A stretch of 6,032 nt of DNA, from assembly GCA_016295275.1 (NCBI GenBank), contig JAEDLN010000148.1, positions 1 through 6,032 of the forward strand. Reading direction: 5' to 3'. Source of the stretch: Kiritimatiellia bacterium. GTDB lineage: Bacteria > Verrucomicrobiota > Kiritimatiellia > RFP12 > UBA3636. Below, piece by piece: positions 5,958 through 6,032 of the stretch (the first letter of the stretch is position 1; each line of letters begins with the position of its first letter). The notes below the pieces were generated by a model. The model saw only the letters and a program-made list of their open reading frames with translations. It was not told the DNA's origin and did no database searches. Both the position numbers and the translations under genes were made by a program.

Positions 5958-6032
5958 TCATTGACCGGATTGACGGCGTTTTTTTCGCCGTCGATTGAAC
6001 CATCGCGTGCCGAAAGCGAGGGCGATCAGGGA
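5958..6032 (-). CDS. Possible C-terminal tail of a gene entering from the right edge
   Basis: From the window edge to a TGA at 5958-5960, one minus-strand frame stays open for 24 codons and reads SLIALAFGTRWFNRRRKKRR followed by QSGQ. A hydrophobic stretch followed by a strongly basic end is what a C-terminal membrane anchor or PEP-CTERM-type sorting tail looks like. The fragment is too short to identify, and its hydrophobic part is cut by the edge. A frame this short can be open by chance. Confidence 0.35.
   Translation of the reverse strand, partial: SLIALAFGTRWFNRRRKKRRQSGQ

Noticed and set aside
5972..5992. Hairpin GACGGCG, loop of seven T, CGCCGTC, resembling a terminator
   Set aside because: The T-run is in the loop rather than after the stem. 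On the minus strand it reads as Arg/Lys codons of a possible gene tail, which explains the symmetry.

Overview
The window carries one compact, leftward-transcribed operon and, just beyond its 3' end, part of a CRISPR array. The organism cannot be named from this sequence. The moderately GC-rich coding DNA, clear Shine-Dalgarno sites (AAAGGA, AGAAGGA) and the gene set suggest a bacterium. A WXG100-like protein paired with an FtsK/SpoIIIE ATPase fits Firmicutes or Actinobacteria, but also less studied phyla such as the PVC group. I lean weakly to a non-classical host because no standard ESX/Yuk membrane genes are seen.

Layout, left to right. Positions 1-233 hold the end of a CRISPR array: three full 36-nt repeats and one cut by the window edge, with spacers of 31, 33 and 31 nt. 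Positions 234-410 are non-coding, AT-rich and hairpin-rich, either a leader or a spacer between array and operon. Positions 411-5285, all on the minus strand, hold four tightly packed genes. In transcription order they are a 91-aa WXG100-like helical-hairpin protein; a ~399-aa protein with an N-terminal coiled coil and a C-terminal PD-(D/E)XK-like nuclease domain; a 69-aa helical protein; and a 1063-aa protein with an N-terminal coiled coil and tandem FtsK/SpoIIIE-type ATPase modules, only the middle one with intact Walker motifs. The first junction has a 5-nt gap and the other two are 4-nt ATGA overlaps. Upstream lie a possible promoter region (5286-5461), a 69-aa two-helix membrane protein (5462-5671), a non-coding stretch of about 290 nt with a GC-rich palindrome, and possibly the last 24 codons of another minus-strand gene.

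Reading of the system (inference). The set of small WXG100-like protein, coiled-coil protein ending in a nuclease, second small helical protein and FtsK-type motor resembles a minimal type VII secretion (T7SS) or LXG-effector module. The motor, however, has no visible membrane anchor, no immunity gene is apparent and no other ESX/Yuk component is present. Two models remain open: a pared-down T7SS-like system exporting a nuclease effector, or a cytoplasmic DNA-translocase/nuclease machine, possibly antiviral, given its place next to a CRISPR array. No cas gene is present in the window.
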